From NCBI GenBank assembly GCA_965243175.1, contig OZ251532.1, positions 3,348,001 to 3,412,000 of the forward strand: DNA of 64,000 bases, in the 5' to 3' direction. Of the stretch, positions 1-8,137 are shown one piece after another (position 1 is the first letter of the stretch; each line of letters begins with the position of its first letter). A program made the position numbers and the translations under genes. Origin of the DNA: VXYL01 sp965243175 (GTDB taxonomy: Bacteria > Pseudomonadota > Gammaproteobacteria > Pseudomonadales > Azotimanducaceae). The notes beneath the pieces are model-generated. The model saw only the letters and a program-made list of their open reading frames with translations, made no database searches and was not told the DNA's origin.

Positions 1-1
1 C

Positions 2-1747
2 CTGTTCCGCGAACCGGAGGGCGACGCGCTGACGTACTCGGCGGCATCGACGAACCCCGAGGTGGCGACGGCAACGCTCGCCGGAACCACGCTGCGCATC
101 TTCGGCGGCCGCCCCGGCAACGCCGAGATCGCGGTCACGGCGGAAGACCCGCAGGGACTCTCGGCCAGGTTGGACATCCGCGTAGGCGTGATCGGCACGG
201 CGTGCTACACGGCCCCGGCGCAAGCGCCGGAAGGCGGCACGGCGGTCCTGACGGCGGAACTGGCATCGGCGGTGGAAGGCTCGACGACGGTGCGCTGGCG
301 CATCATGCGCGACACGAACCCGGCGACCGCCGACGCGGACGCCGGCGACCACGGCGGCGCTTCGGGCGACGTGGAGATCCGCGCCGGCGAGCGCTGCGCC
401 ACAATCGAAATCCCGATCCTGAACGACTCCGTGGCGGAGCCGGCGCGGGAGTGGTTCGATGTGGAACTGCGCCTGCGCTACAACCGCGACGCCCGCTTGA
501 CGCACACGACGGTTTCGGTGGCCGTCCTCGAAGGCGTCTGCGACCGCGCCCCGCCAGTCCGTCGCGCCCTGATGGCCGCGACCGACGCGCGCCGCTGCCA
601 CGAGCCCGCCCCGGCCGATCTGCGCCTGGTGCGAACGCTGGACCTCGCCGACGCGGCCCTCGGCGCACTGGCGACGGAAGACCTGGGCGGCCTCCCCGGC
701 CTGCGAACGCTGGACCTGACGGGCAACGCCCTGAGCGTCCTCCCGGCCCTCCCGGAGGCGACGCAGCTGGAACACCTGCTGTTGGCCGGCAACGCCTTCG
801 AGGCGTTGCCGCTCGGTGCCCTGCCAGCCCCGGAGCGGCTGCGCAGTCTGTCGCTCTCGGACAACGCCCTCGCCGACCTGCCGGCGGACGCCTTCGCGCC
901 AGTTCCCGCCCTGCGCTCCCTGCGCCTGGACGGCAACCAGCTGCAAACACTCCCGAACGGCCTGTTCGCCGGCCTCGACTCCCTGCGGGGGCTGCGCTTG
1001 GACGACAACCCCGGCGCCCCGTTCGCGCTCCGAGTCGGTCTGGAGCGAACGGACGCCGAACCGTGGGCGCCAGCCCCGGCAACGTTGCGAGCAACGATGC
1101 CCCTGGGCGCCCCCTTCGAGACCGTGATCGCCCTCGCGGCGGAGGGCGGCACGTTCGCCAACGCCGCCACGGAGTCGGAAACGACCGTGCTGCCCGGCGC
1201 CACCACAAGCGCCCCGTTCACCGTGAACTCGACAGCGAGCTTCGCCCGAGTCTCCCTCACGGCACCCGAACTCCCGCCCCGCCAATGCCTGACCGGCCCG
1301 TGCTGGCAAGGCTTCGCGCTCGAAGCGGGCGAACCGATGCCGTTGTTCGCCCGCCCGCTGCGGGTTCTTGCGGCGCCGGCGCCCGAGGCGCTGTTCGGCG
1401 ATGATCTGCGCGTGGCGCTGTCGTCGCTGGCCGAGCCGGGCGAGCCGGGCGGCGAACTGCAATGGACTGTCCGCTCATCCGACTCAACGGTGGCGACCGC
1501 GCGCGTCCTCGGCGGTCATCTGGTGGTCGAACCGGAGCCCGGCGCGGAAGGCGCGGTGGCGATCGAGGCGACTGCGACCGACGTTCATGGCCAGACCGCG
1601 ACCGTGCGCTTCGAGGTGCGAGTCGAGTTCCACCGTCCGACCAGCCCGACCCGAGGCTGGCGCAGCGCTGTACTGTCGGAGCAGCAGCCGCCTTCCGCTG
1701 AGATGCCCGCAAGTTTGGATGGCGTGCGGGTAGGAGATTCCGACTAG
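2..1747 (+). CDS. Giant surface repeat/LRR protein, C-terminal part (5' truncated by window)
   Basis: The reading frame is already open at base 2, so the gene starts upstream of the window and only about 581 residues are visible. In order they show the end of a cadherin/Ig-like domain (LFREPEGDALTYSAAST), a Calx-beta-like stretch, a Cys-capped region (GVCDRAP), then about five leucine-rich repeats near nt 619-1060 (LRTLDLTGNALSVLP, LRSLSLSDNALADLP, LRSLRLDGNQLQTLP). A beta-rich tail ends in PTSPTRGWRS. The whole segment is paralogous to the C terminus of the 4787-residue protein at 30448-44811, roughly 80 percent identical in DNA by eye, but carries about 20 extra residues at the end. No RTX repeats or LPXTG motif are seen. 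A surface or extracellular binding role is inferred from the architecture. The NadR-like gene begins 6 nt after the stop codon. Confidence 0.85.
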   Translation: MFREPEGDALTYSAASTNPEVATATLAGTTLRIFGGRPGNAEIAVTAEDPQGLSARLDIRVGVIGTACYTAPAQAPEGGTAVLTAELASAVEGSTTVRWRIMRDTNPATADADAGDHGGASGDVEIRAGERCATIEIPILNDSVAEPAREWFDVELRLRYNRDARLTHTTVSVAVLEGVCDRAPPVRRALMAATDARRCHEPAPADLRLVRTLDLADAALGALATEDLGGLPGLRTLDLTGNALSVLPALPEATQLEHLLLAGNAFEALPLGALPAPERLRSLSLSDNALADLPADAFAPVPALRSLRLDGNQLQTLPNGLFAGLDSLRGLRLDDNPGAPFALRVGLERTDAEPWAPAPATLRATMPLGAPFETVIALAAEGGTFANAATESETTVLPGATTSAPFTVNSTASFARVSLTAPELPPRQCLTGPCWQGFALEAGEPMPLFARPLRVLAAPAPEALFGDDLRVALSSLAEPGEPGGELQWTVRSSDSTVATARVLGGHLVVEPEPGAEGAVAIEATATDVHGQTATVRFEVRVEFHRPTSPTRGWRSAVLSEQQPPSAEMPASLDGVRVGDSD

Positions 1748-1752
1748 CGGCC

Positions 1753-2301
1753 ATGCGGGTGGTTTGCGCGGTCGGGGCCGAATCCACCGGCAAAACGACC
1801 ATCTGCCGCGAGCTGGCGCGGCGCTTTCGCGTGCCGTGGCTTCGGGAGTACGCGCGCGAATATCTGGACGGCGGCGCGTACGGGCCGGCGGACTTGCAGA
1901 AGATCGGGCGCGAGCAGGCGCGGCGGGAAGCGGAACTGCTGAACGGTACGCGCTCTGGCGTCGTGCTGGACACCGACTTGGCGGTCGTCTTCGTGTGGTG
2001 GCGGGAGCGCTTCGGGCCGGTGCCGGCGTGGCTGGCTCGCGCCTTTGCGGCGCAATCGCCACGGCTGTATCTGCTCTGCCGGCCGGATCTGCCCTGGGAA
2101 GCGGACCCGCTGCGCGAGTCACCGAACGATCTGGAGCGGCTGCATGGGGAGTATCGGCGACTGCTCTGCGAGCGGCGGTTGCCGTTCGTCGAGATCGGCG
2201 GCAAGGGGGCGGCGCGCTTCGAGGCGGCTGCGGAGGCGGCTCGGCCTTGCCTCAGTGGTTCGCCAGCACCGCCTGACGCATCGTCTCCGCCTGCGCCTTG
2301 A
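1753..2301 (+). CDS. NadR-type P-loop nucleoside kinase (AAA_28 family)
   Basis: A 182-residue protein. The N-terminal Walker A motif GAESTGKTT, the WLREYAREYL segment, the DTDLAVVFVWW stretch and RPDLPWEADPLR match the ribosylnicotinamide kinase domain of NadR. That domain phosphorylates nicotinamide riboside in NAD salvage. Neither the N-terminal helix-turn-helix nor the adenylyltransferase domain of full NadR is present, so this is a stand-alone kinase domain; its substrate is inferred from the family. The ATG lies 6 nt after the stop of the giant gene with no clear Shine-Dalgarno site, so its translation may depend on upstream transcription. The last 50 nt overlap the convergent phosphotransferase gene, and the C-terminal 20 residues are low-complexity Pro/Ala/Ser. 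Confidence 0.82.
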   Translation: MRVVCAVGAESTGKTTICRELARRFRVPWLREYAREYLDGGAYGPADLQKIGREQARREAELLNGTRSGVVLDTDLAVVFVWWRERFGPVPAWLARAFAAQSPRLYLLCRPDLPWEADPLRESPNDLERLHGEYRRLLCERRLPFVEIGGKGAARFEAAAEAARPCLSGSPAPPDASSPPAP

Positions 2302-3094
2302 TCTCGTCGCGGGAGTTGCCGGCGGCGAGTTGCGCGACGGCCCAGGCGTATTCGCGGATCCGGTAGGCGCGGAACGTGTCGCGCAAGCGGGCTTCGCGGG
2401 CGGCCTTCGGCACCGCGATGCGCGTTCGTTCGCAGTAGGCGTCCAGGCAGGCGAGGGCATCGTTGGTGGGCCAGTCTGCGCCGAGCGCTAGGCCGGCCAA
2501 GTCGAAGAGCGGGTCGTTGTCGCCGGCGGACTCCCAATCCAGAGTGCGAAAGTGTGCATCGTCGCTTGGCGTTCGGATGATGTTCCACGGGTTGAGGTCG
2601 TTGTGGCAGCCGCAGAGGGTGGACGGGCGCCAGCGCAGCCGCTCGAAGATCGCCGCCACGTCCGTGTGCAGCAGACCGCTTTGCTGCGCTTGGGCGAAGA
2701 AGGCGCTGATCTCGGCGGCGTAGTTGTAGCGGCGGAGGCCGAGGGGGAGGGCGCTGTGCAGGGCGGCGAGATAGGCCGCGGCTTCGTCTACGGACATCGG
2801 GGCGTTGGCGACCACCTCGCCGGGGATCCAGCGGGTCAGCAAGTGGCCGTGCGTCGAGTCGTAGGCCACCACGTCTGGTGCGATGTCGAGCGCCAGGTAG
2901 CCTTGTTCCGCCGCGTGGGGCTGGCGTCCCTCCACTACGCGCAGCGCGTAGGTCGCCTCGCCGATCGCCACTTTGTAGTTGCGGTTGGTGTAGCCGCCGG
3001 GCAGGTATTCGATGCGCGTTGGACGGGCTTCGGCCCCGGCCGGCAGAAGGGCGGCGAGCAGGCGGGCGATGTCTTCGTCCGAGTGCGAATCCAT
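2252..3094 (-). CDS. APH/choline-kinase-family phosphotransferase (ThiK-like)
   Basis: A 280-residue kinase of the aminoglycoside phosphotransferase/choline kinase fold. Seen: the nucleotide-binding start YLPGGYTNRNYKV with a following YALRV strand, the Brenner catalytic loop GCHNDLNPWNII (Asp is the predicted base, Asn a metal ligand) and the metal-binding DWESAGDNDPLFDLA. Size and motifs resemble bacterial ThiK/LicA-like choline or thiamine kinases. The true substrate cannot be read from the sequence. The ATG at 3094 was chosen because it precedes the conserved N-lobe; the open frame runs much further upstream but only as a shadow of the oppositely oriented diiron gene. It is divergent from the diiron gene (81 nt apart) and overlaps the NadR-like gene end-on by 50 nt. 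Confidence 0.85.
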   Translation of the reverse strand: MDSHSDEDIARLLAALLPAGAEARPTRIEYLPGGYTNRNYKVAIGEATYALRVVEGRQPHAAEQGYLALDIAPDVVAYDSTHGHLLTRWIPGEVVANAPMSVDEAAAYLAALHSALPLGLRRYNYAAEISAFFAQAQQSGLLHTDVAAIFERLRWRPSTLCGCHNDLNPWNIIRTPSDDAHFRTLDWESAGDNDPLFDLAGLALGADWPTNDALACLDAYCERTRIAVPKAAREARLRDTFRAYRIREYAWAVAQLAAGNSRDEIKAQAETMRQAVLANH

Positions 3095-3138
3095 GCTTTT
3101 CTTTTGCGAGCCGCCGCTCCGCAACGCCCTGCGAACCC

Positions 3139-3144
3139 TATAAT
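3139..3144 (+). promoter_or_regulatory. Perfect -10 hexamer (TATAAT) before the diiron gene
   Basis: TATAAT lies 31 nt before the ATG at 3176 in the short divergent gap. No good -35 hexamer is seen 16-18 nt upstream (GCTCCG there), so a regulator or an extended contact would be needed. It is one of very few AT-rich words in this gap. Confidence 0.4.
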
Positions 3145-3175
3145 CATCGCACGGCCAATCAACGACGGTGATCCG

Positions 3176-4288
3176 ATGGACATTCGCTACGTGGAACAGG
3201 TGCCCCGCAGCCTCCAGCAGTTCGACCCGGAAGTGGACGCGACGCCCGAAGACGCCGCGCATGTGGCGGAGATCTTCCAGACGCCGCTCACCGGCGCCTA
3301 CAACTGGGACTACCGGGTGGCCGACAACCGCATCCGCCGCCTCTACGAGCTCGGCAAGGAGCTCAACTGGAACGCATCCACGGACGTCGGCTGGGAGAAG
3401 ACGCCGGACTGGCACGAGGCGCCGCCGCTGTCCAAGGCGCGGGTGGAGGAACTGCTCTGCGAGAACCCGTGGAACGGCTACGCGCCGTTCGAGGCGCTGA
3501 CCACCGAGCGCAAGGTGGAGTTCGTTCGCCACGAGGTGGCGTGGGCGCTGTCGCAGTTCCTGCACGGCGAGCAGGGAGCGCTGCTGGTGGCTTCCCAGCT
3601 GGCGTCGTGCGCGCCGAGCTTCAACGCCAAGCTCTACGCCGCCTCGCAGACCTTCGACGAAGCGCGGCACGTGGAGGTGTTTAACCGCTACGTGCGCACC
3701 AAGATGGGCTTCACCTATCCGGTCACCGGCGGCCTCAAGGATCTGCTCGACAAGATCCTCACCGACGAACGCTGGGACCTGAAGTTCATCGGCATGCAGA
3801 TCGTGCTCGAAGGGCTGGCGCTGGCGGCCTTCCACACGCGACGCAACGAAACGGACGATCCGGTGCTCAAGGAACTGCTCTATCTGGTGATCCGCGACGA
3901 AGCGCGCCACGTGACCTTCGGCGTCAACTATCTGGAGGAGTTCGTGGCCACGCTCTCCGAGGAGGAACGCGAGGCCCGCGCGCAGTTCGCCTACGAGGCA
4001 TGCGTCGTCAGCCGCGATCGGCTGATCGGCAGCGACGTCCACCGCTACTTCGGCTGGGACGTGGACCACGCCCGGGCGGCCCTGGTGGAACGCGGCCTGA
4101 ACGCCGACTTCCTGAACATGCTCTACGCTCGCATCATTCCCAACCTCAAGCGCATTGGCCTCTTGACTGACCGTGTGCGCCCGAAGTTCGAGGAAATGGG
4201 CGTGCTCGACTTCGAGAATCTCGCCACCGACGGCGACATCGACTGGCGGGCGCTGGAGCAACCGCTGGAACTCGACGCCGCCGCCTGA
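3176..4288 (+). CDS. Ferritin-like diiron oxygenase-type protein (AurF-like)
   Basis: A 370-residue helical protein with the carboxylate/histidine ligand pattern of ferritin-like diiron enzymes: HEVAWALSQFLHGEQGAL, TFDEARHVEVFNRY (ExxH), QIVLEGLALAAFHT and RDEARHVTFGV (second ExxH). This layout resembles the AurF/ribonucleotide-reductase-like oxygenases, which activate O2 at a di-iron site to hydroxylate or N-oxygenate small molecules. The substrate is unknown. The ATG at 3176 starts the conserved region; sequence before it is non-homologous. The TATAAT box is just upstream. The gene is followed after 29 nt by the CoxE-like VWA gene, probably cotranscribed. Confidence 0.8.
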   Translation: MDIRYVEQVPRSLQQFDPEVDATPEDAAHVAEIFQTPLTGAYNWDYRVADNRIRRLYELGKELNWNASTDVGWEKTPDWHEAPPLSKARVEELLCENPWNGYAPFEALTTERKVEFVRHEVAWALSQFLHGEQGALLVASQLASCAPSFNAKLYAASQTFDEARHVEVFNRYVRTKMGFTYPVTGGLKDLLDKILTDERWDLKFIGMQIVLEGLALAAFHTRRNETDDPVLKELLYLVIRDEARHVTFGVNYLEEFVATLSEEEREARAQFAYEACVVSRDRLIGSDVHRYFGWDVDHARAALVERGLNADFLNMLYARIIPNLKRIGLLTDRVRPKFEEMGVLDFENLATDGDIDWRALEQPLELDAAA

Positions 4289-4317
4289 ACCACTGCGAAG
4301 CGGCCGGGACGCAGCCG

Positions 4318-5658
4318 GTGGACGTGACGTTCGCCCGCTTCGTCGCGGCGCTGCGCAACGCGGAGGTGCGGGTCTCGCCAGCCGAGACCTTGGACGCCTT
4401 CGCCATTCTGGAGCGGGTCGGCATCGACGACCAGACGCTGCTGAAGGACGCCTTGGCGCTCGGCCTCGCCAAGTCCCAGGCCGACAAAGCGCGCTTCGAG
4501 GCGACGTTCGAGCGCTTCTTCCAGCAACTGGCGTTCCGCGACCCGCCGAAGCGCGCGTTGCTGCGCGGCATCGACCGCGAAGCGATGCTCGGCAAGCTCA
4601 AAGGCAGCTTCTCCGCCAACGTGGTCGATGCCGTGGCCGCCGTGCTCGACGACGACCGCGACCGCCTCGCGCTGCGCGTTCAGCAGGCGGCGGAGAGCAT
4701 CGGCCTGCACAGGATACGCAGCCAGCGCGAGAAGCGCCGCTACGCCGAGCGCATCGGCCAGGCCCTCGCGCTGGACGAACTCGACGCCCACGTCGCTGGC
4801 GGCGGCAACGCGGACGCGGCGCTCCGCTATCTGCGCCAGTACTTCCATCAGGAGATCCGCGCCTACCTGGACACCCAGTACCGCCTGCACGTGGACGCGA
4901 GCGGCCGGCGGGCGCTGGTCGAAGCGGCGCTCGCGGCCAACCTCGATCAGCTGCCGAAGGCGTACCGCGACGAAGTCCGCCGCGTGGTGGAGAAGCTGGC
5001 GGCGCGTCTCGCCAACGAACATCGGCGGCGGCGCAAGGAGACGTCCCGCGGCGCGCTCGATCTCAAGCGGACGCTGCGTCGCAACATGGCCTACGACGGA
5101 GCCGTGTTCGACCTCCGCTGGCGGCAGCGCAAGCGCGAACCGGCATCGGTCTTCGTGCTCTGCGACGTCAGCGGTTCGGTGGCGCGGGTGGCGCGGTTCC
5201 TGCTGCTCTTCCTCTACGAACTCGCCGATCTGCTGCCGCAGCTGCGGGCGTTCGCCTTCTCCAGCCGGCTCGGCGAAATCACCGCCGCGATGCGCGAAAG
5301 GACCTCGGAGGCCGCGGTGGAGGAGGCGCTGTTCGCCTGGGGCAACGGCAACACGGACTACGCGCGGGCGTTCGTGGACTTCCGCGAGATCGTCGGCGGC
5401 GACCTCGACCAGCGCTCCACGCTCATCGTCCTCGGCGACGCCCGCAACAACCATTACGACCCGCAGCCGCGCCTGTTCGAATCCTTGAGCCGCCGCGCCA
5501 AGCAGACCTACTGGCTGAACCCCGAATCCCGCGACCAGTGGCGGACGGGCGATTCCGAAATGCGCCGCTACGCGCCGTACTGCTTCAAGGTGGAGACCTG
5601 CAACAAGATCGGCGACATCGAACGCTTCGCCGACCAGCTGCTGCTCGCCACGCGCTGA
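4318..5658 (+). CDS. CoxE-like VWA-domain protein
   Basis: A 446-residue protein. The N-terminal helical half is typical of COG3552. The C-terminal von Willebrand A domain carries the MIDAS motif FVLCDVSGSV (DxSxS), LFAWGNGNTDYARAF and LIVLGDARNNHYD. Proteins of this type normally work with a MoxR-family AAA+ ATPase to insert metals or remodel a target enzyme. No MoxR gene is adjacent here; instead the partner in the same apparent operon is the diiron protein, so a role in loading or activating that enzyme is a reasonable inference. The GTG start at 4318 has no strong ribosome binding site. It is convergent with the sirtuin gene (22 nt apart). Confidence 0.82.
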   Translation: MDVTFARFVAALRNAEVRVSPAETLDAFAILERVGIDDQTLLKDALALGLAKSQADKARFEATFERFFQQLAFRDPPKRALLRGIDREAMLGKLKGSFSANVVDAVAAVLDDDRDRLALRVQQAAESIGLHRIRSQREKRRYAERIGQALALDELDAHVAGGGNADAALRYLRQYFHQEIRAYLDTQYRLHVDASGRRALVEAALAANLDQLPKAYRDEVRRVVEKLAARLANEHRRRRKETSRGALDLKRTLRRNMAYDGAVFDLRWRQRKREPASVFVLCDVSGSVARVARFLLLFLYELADLLPQLRAFAFSSRLGEITAAMRERTSEAAVEEALFAWGNGNTDYARAFVDFREIVGGDLDQRSTLIVLGDARNNHYDPQPRLFESLSRRAKQTYWLNPESRDQWRTGDSEMRRYAPYCFKVETCNKIGDIERFADQLLLATR

Positions 5659-5680
5659 ACGCCGAAGCTCGCTCTGCCCG

Positions 5681-6433
5681 TCAGTTGACGCCCACGGCGA
5701 AGCCGAGCGTCGGGCCGATTTCCGCGTGCAGCACCAGGTCCGCGATGGCGTCGAGCGGCGTCGGTTCGCGGTTGACGATGGCGAGCTTGGCGCCGAGGTG
5801 CTTGGCGTATTCCGGGAAGCCGGCCGCGGGATGGACCACCAGCGACGAACCCACGACGATGAACAGATCGCAAGCGTTGGTGACCGCTTGCGCCCGTTCC
5901 ATCGCTTCGACGGGCATGGACTGGCCGAACGAAATGGTGGCGGTCTTGACGATGCCGCCGCATTTGGAGCACGGCTGAACGCGCCCCAAGGTCTCGAACT
6001 GGCGCCGCAGATCGGCCAGTTCGAAGCGCATCCCGCAGGCGAGGCATCTGGCGTAGCGCGTATTGCCGTGCAGTTCGATGATGCGGTCTTCGGGCACGCC
6101 GCTCTCCTGATGCAGGTTGTCGACGTTCTGGGTGATGACGGCGCTCGCCTTGCCGTTGGCGATCAGCTTGGCGAGGGCACGGTGGCCGCGGTTGGGCTTG
6201 GCGTCGTCCCAGCCCGTGTCCTTGGACGCGAAGCGCCGCCGCCAGGACTCCTGGCGCACGTCGTCGGACGCCATGAAGTCCTGGAACTCGATGGGCTTGA
6301 TCTTGTTCCACAGGCCGGTGCCGGGGCTTCGGTAGTCCGGGATGCCGGACTCGGTGCTGATGCCGGCGCCGGTGAAGAAGACGATGCGTTCCGCGGCGTC
6401 GATCATGGCGCGAAGGGAATCTTCGCCGGTCAT
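5681..6433 (-). CDS. Sir2-family NAD-dependent protein deacylase
   Basis: A 250-residue sirtuin that removes acyl groups from lysines using NAD. Seen: the NAD-binding GAGISTESGIPDYRSPG, TQNVDNLHQ, the catalytic histidine in ELHGNTRYARC, two zinc-binding Cys pairs (CLACG and CSKCG), and VVGSSLVVHPAAG. The GIPDYRSP context differs from Escherichia coli CobB (GIRTFRA), so I do not use that name. Last gene of a three-gene minus-strand operon; its ATG overlaps the stop of the CPT-like kinase by ATGA, implying coupled translation. Confidence 0.93.
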   Translation of the reverse strand: MTGEDSLRAMIDAAERIVFFTGAGISTESGIPDYRSPGTGLWNKIKPIEFQDFMASDDVRQESWRRRFASKDTGWDDAKPNRGHRALAKLIANGKASAVITQNVDNLHQESGVPEDRIIELHGNTRYARCLACGMRFELADLRRQFETLGRVQPCSKCGGIVKTATISFGQSMPVEAMERAQAVTNACDLFIVVGSSLVVHPAAGFPEYAKHLGAKLAIVNREPTPLDAIADLVLHAEIGPTLGFAVGVN

Positions 6434-7071
6434 TCGCGTACTCCTTGGGTTCTGCTTGGCGGCCTCGCGGCGCGCATCAGTTGGAAAGCGCTTGGCTCGG
6501 GCGCGGCTTCGACGGTGGCGAGGACGGCTTCGGCGCATTGCGGTGACGAAAGTTTGGATGTGTCCACTTCCACATCGTAGCGGCAGCCAGCGTGAACGCG
6601 CTCGAAATGCGCTCTGGCGGTGCCGGGGAAGCGGCCGGGGCGGGCGTGTTCGCGTTCGTCGAGCACCACGAGCGGGCAGTGGACGCCGACGAAAGTGACG
6701 GCGAGTCCGTCGAGGGCGACCAGATAGTCCGCAAGGAAGGACGGTTCGAGCAGCAGGTCGTCCGCCACGACGTCGATGCCGACCGCGGCGAAGGCGGCGA
6801 TGGCGCGGCGCATCCCGCGCAAAGTGAGCTGGCCCACGTCGCCGAACGAGATCTCGGTGATGGGCCCAGGTGCCGGCGTCACGTTCAGGCCCCTGGCGCC
6901 CGGTTCGCCCGGCTTCGAGTTCAAGCCCCGGTAGCGTCCGCTCATGCCGTCGCGGAACTGGTCGAGGGAGATGTGCTGGATGGGCGCCGGGGACAAGCGC
7001 TGGATGGCGTGCGCGAGCGTCGTCTTGCCGGCGCTCGAACAGCCGTTGAGCAGGATCACTCGGCCGCTCAT
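6430..7071 (-). CDS. Chloramphenicol phosphotransferase-like P-loop kinase
   Basis: A 213-residue P-loop protein with Walker A NGCSSAGKTTLA, LDQFRDGM, and the acidic DVVADDLLLEP followed by FVGVHCPLVVLDERE. This matches the CPT-like family, whose founding member inactivates chloramphenicol by 3'-O-phosphorylation. Most genomic members have unknown substrates, so antibiotic resistance should not be assumed. Its start overlaps the PfkB stop (ATGA) and its stop overlaps the sirtuin start (ATGA), so the three proteins are probably made in fixed ratio. Confidence 0.82.
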   Translation of the reverse strand: MSGRVILLNGCSSAGKTTLAHAIQRLSPAPIQHISLDQFRDGMSGRYRGLNSKPGEPGARGLNVTPAPGPITEISFGDVGQLTLRGMRRAIAAFAAVGIDVVADDLLLEPSFLADYLVALDGLAVTFVGVHCPLVVLDEREHARPGRFPGTARAHFERVHAGCRYDVEVDTSKLSSPQCAEAVLATVEAAPEPSAFQLMRAARPPSRTQGVRE

Positions 7072-8045
7072 CGGCCGCGGCTCCCGGGCCCAAGAAGCCA
7101 ATCCGGTGTTTCGTTCCAAGCCGCCCGGTAGTGCGCCGCGAAGTCGTCGCAGCGATGCGCTTGGGTGCCGGCGCTCGCCAAGGCGATGGACGCGGCGACC
7201 GTGCCGGCGCGCACCGCGTCGTGCAAGCGGGCGCCGTGCAGCCGAGCGAACATCAGCCCGGCGCGGAAGGCGTCGCCGCAGCCCGTGGGATCGACGATCT
7301 CGGCGGCGACCGCCGGCGCCTCCCCGTCGCCTTCGCGCTTGGAGCGCCAACGGACGCCGCGCTTGCCGAGGGTGACGATCAGGGGGTCGAGGTGGGCAAG
7401 GCTCTCGTCGCCAGCCAGCTTGCGCAGCGTCTCGAACTCGAACTCGTTGACGATCAGCGCCTGCGCGAGCTTGGCGAGTTCCACTGCGTCCTCGGTGCGG
7501 AAGTCGGTGATGTTCTGCCCGGGATCGGCAAGGAACGGAATCGCCCGCTCGCGCATGGTCTTGGCGGCGGCGATCATGTTCTCCGGGATGTCCGGCGCAA
7601 GGATGGCGTAGGCGAAGTCCCTCCCGGCGCAGAAGCGCCGGAGCCGTGCGGCGAAGTCCGCGATCACTGTCGGGCCGCCGAAGAAGCCGGTGAACTGGTT
7701 CTGCTGCGAATCCGTGAAGATGAAGCAGTGGGAGGAGTAGGGCGCGTCGGCGAGGGTGATGCCGCTTGCGTCCATGCCCATGGCGCGCAGCCGTTCGGCG
7801 TAGTCGCTGGCGGCGAAGTCGCGCCCGACGAAGACGAACGGCGTCGGTTCGCAGCCCAGCCCCTTGAGCGTGTAGGCGATGTTCATGGCGCAGCCGCCGT
7901 GTCGCCGGGCGATGCGTTCGAGCTGCACCGAAAGGTTGAGGCCGCGATGCGGGGGCAGGGCGGCGAAGTCGCCGGGGTAGTCGCAGACGTAGTCGATGGC
8001 CAGCGTGCCGGTCAGCAGAATCCGCGGCGCGGTGTTGGGAACCAC
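7068..8045 (-). CDS. PfkB-family sugar/nucleoside kinase (adenosine-kinase-like)
   Basis: A 325-residue ribokinase-fold enzyme. Seen: the N-terminal TGTLAIDYV strand, the GGCAMNIAYTLKGLG substrate region, and the C-terminal PfkB signature DPTGCGDAFRAGL containing the catalytic Asp and anion-hole GAGD-like residues. Residues such as NQFTGFFGG suggest an adenosine-kinase-like subgroup; the substrate is inferred only. GTG start at 8045. It is first in the PfkB / CPT-like / sirtuin operon and divergent from a nucleoside transporter 92 nt away, which supports a nucleoside or ribosyl substrate. Confidence 0.85.
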   Translation of the reverse strand: MVPNTAPRILLTGTLAIDYVCDYPGDFAALPPHRGLNLSVQLERIARRHGGCAMNIAYTLKGLGCEPTPFVFVGRDFAASDYAERLRAMGMDASGITLADAPYSSHCFIFTDSQQNQFTGFFGGPTVIADFAARLRRFCAGRDFAYAILAPDIPENMIAAAKTMRERAIPFLADPGQNITDFRTEDAVELAKLAQALIVNEFEFETLRKLAGDESLAHLDPLIVTLGKRGVRWRSKREGDGEAPAVAAEIVDPTGCGDAFRAGLMFARLHGARLHDAVRAGTVAASIALASAGTQAHRCDDFAAHYRAAWNETPDWLLGPGSRGR

Positions 8046-8137
8046 GCTGGAAGCTGGGGCCGGTGCTGGCGCAGGGGCGGAAATGGCGGCTCCTTCGGAT
8101 TCAGTACACTGCGCGTTTTCCGCGTGCGGGAGGGCGC

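Noticed and set aside
6430..7071. A chloramphenicol resistance gene
   Set aside because: The fold matches the CPT family, but most members in metabolic operons have unknown substrates and nothing here indicates antibiotic resistance.
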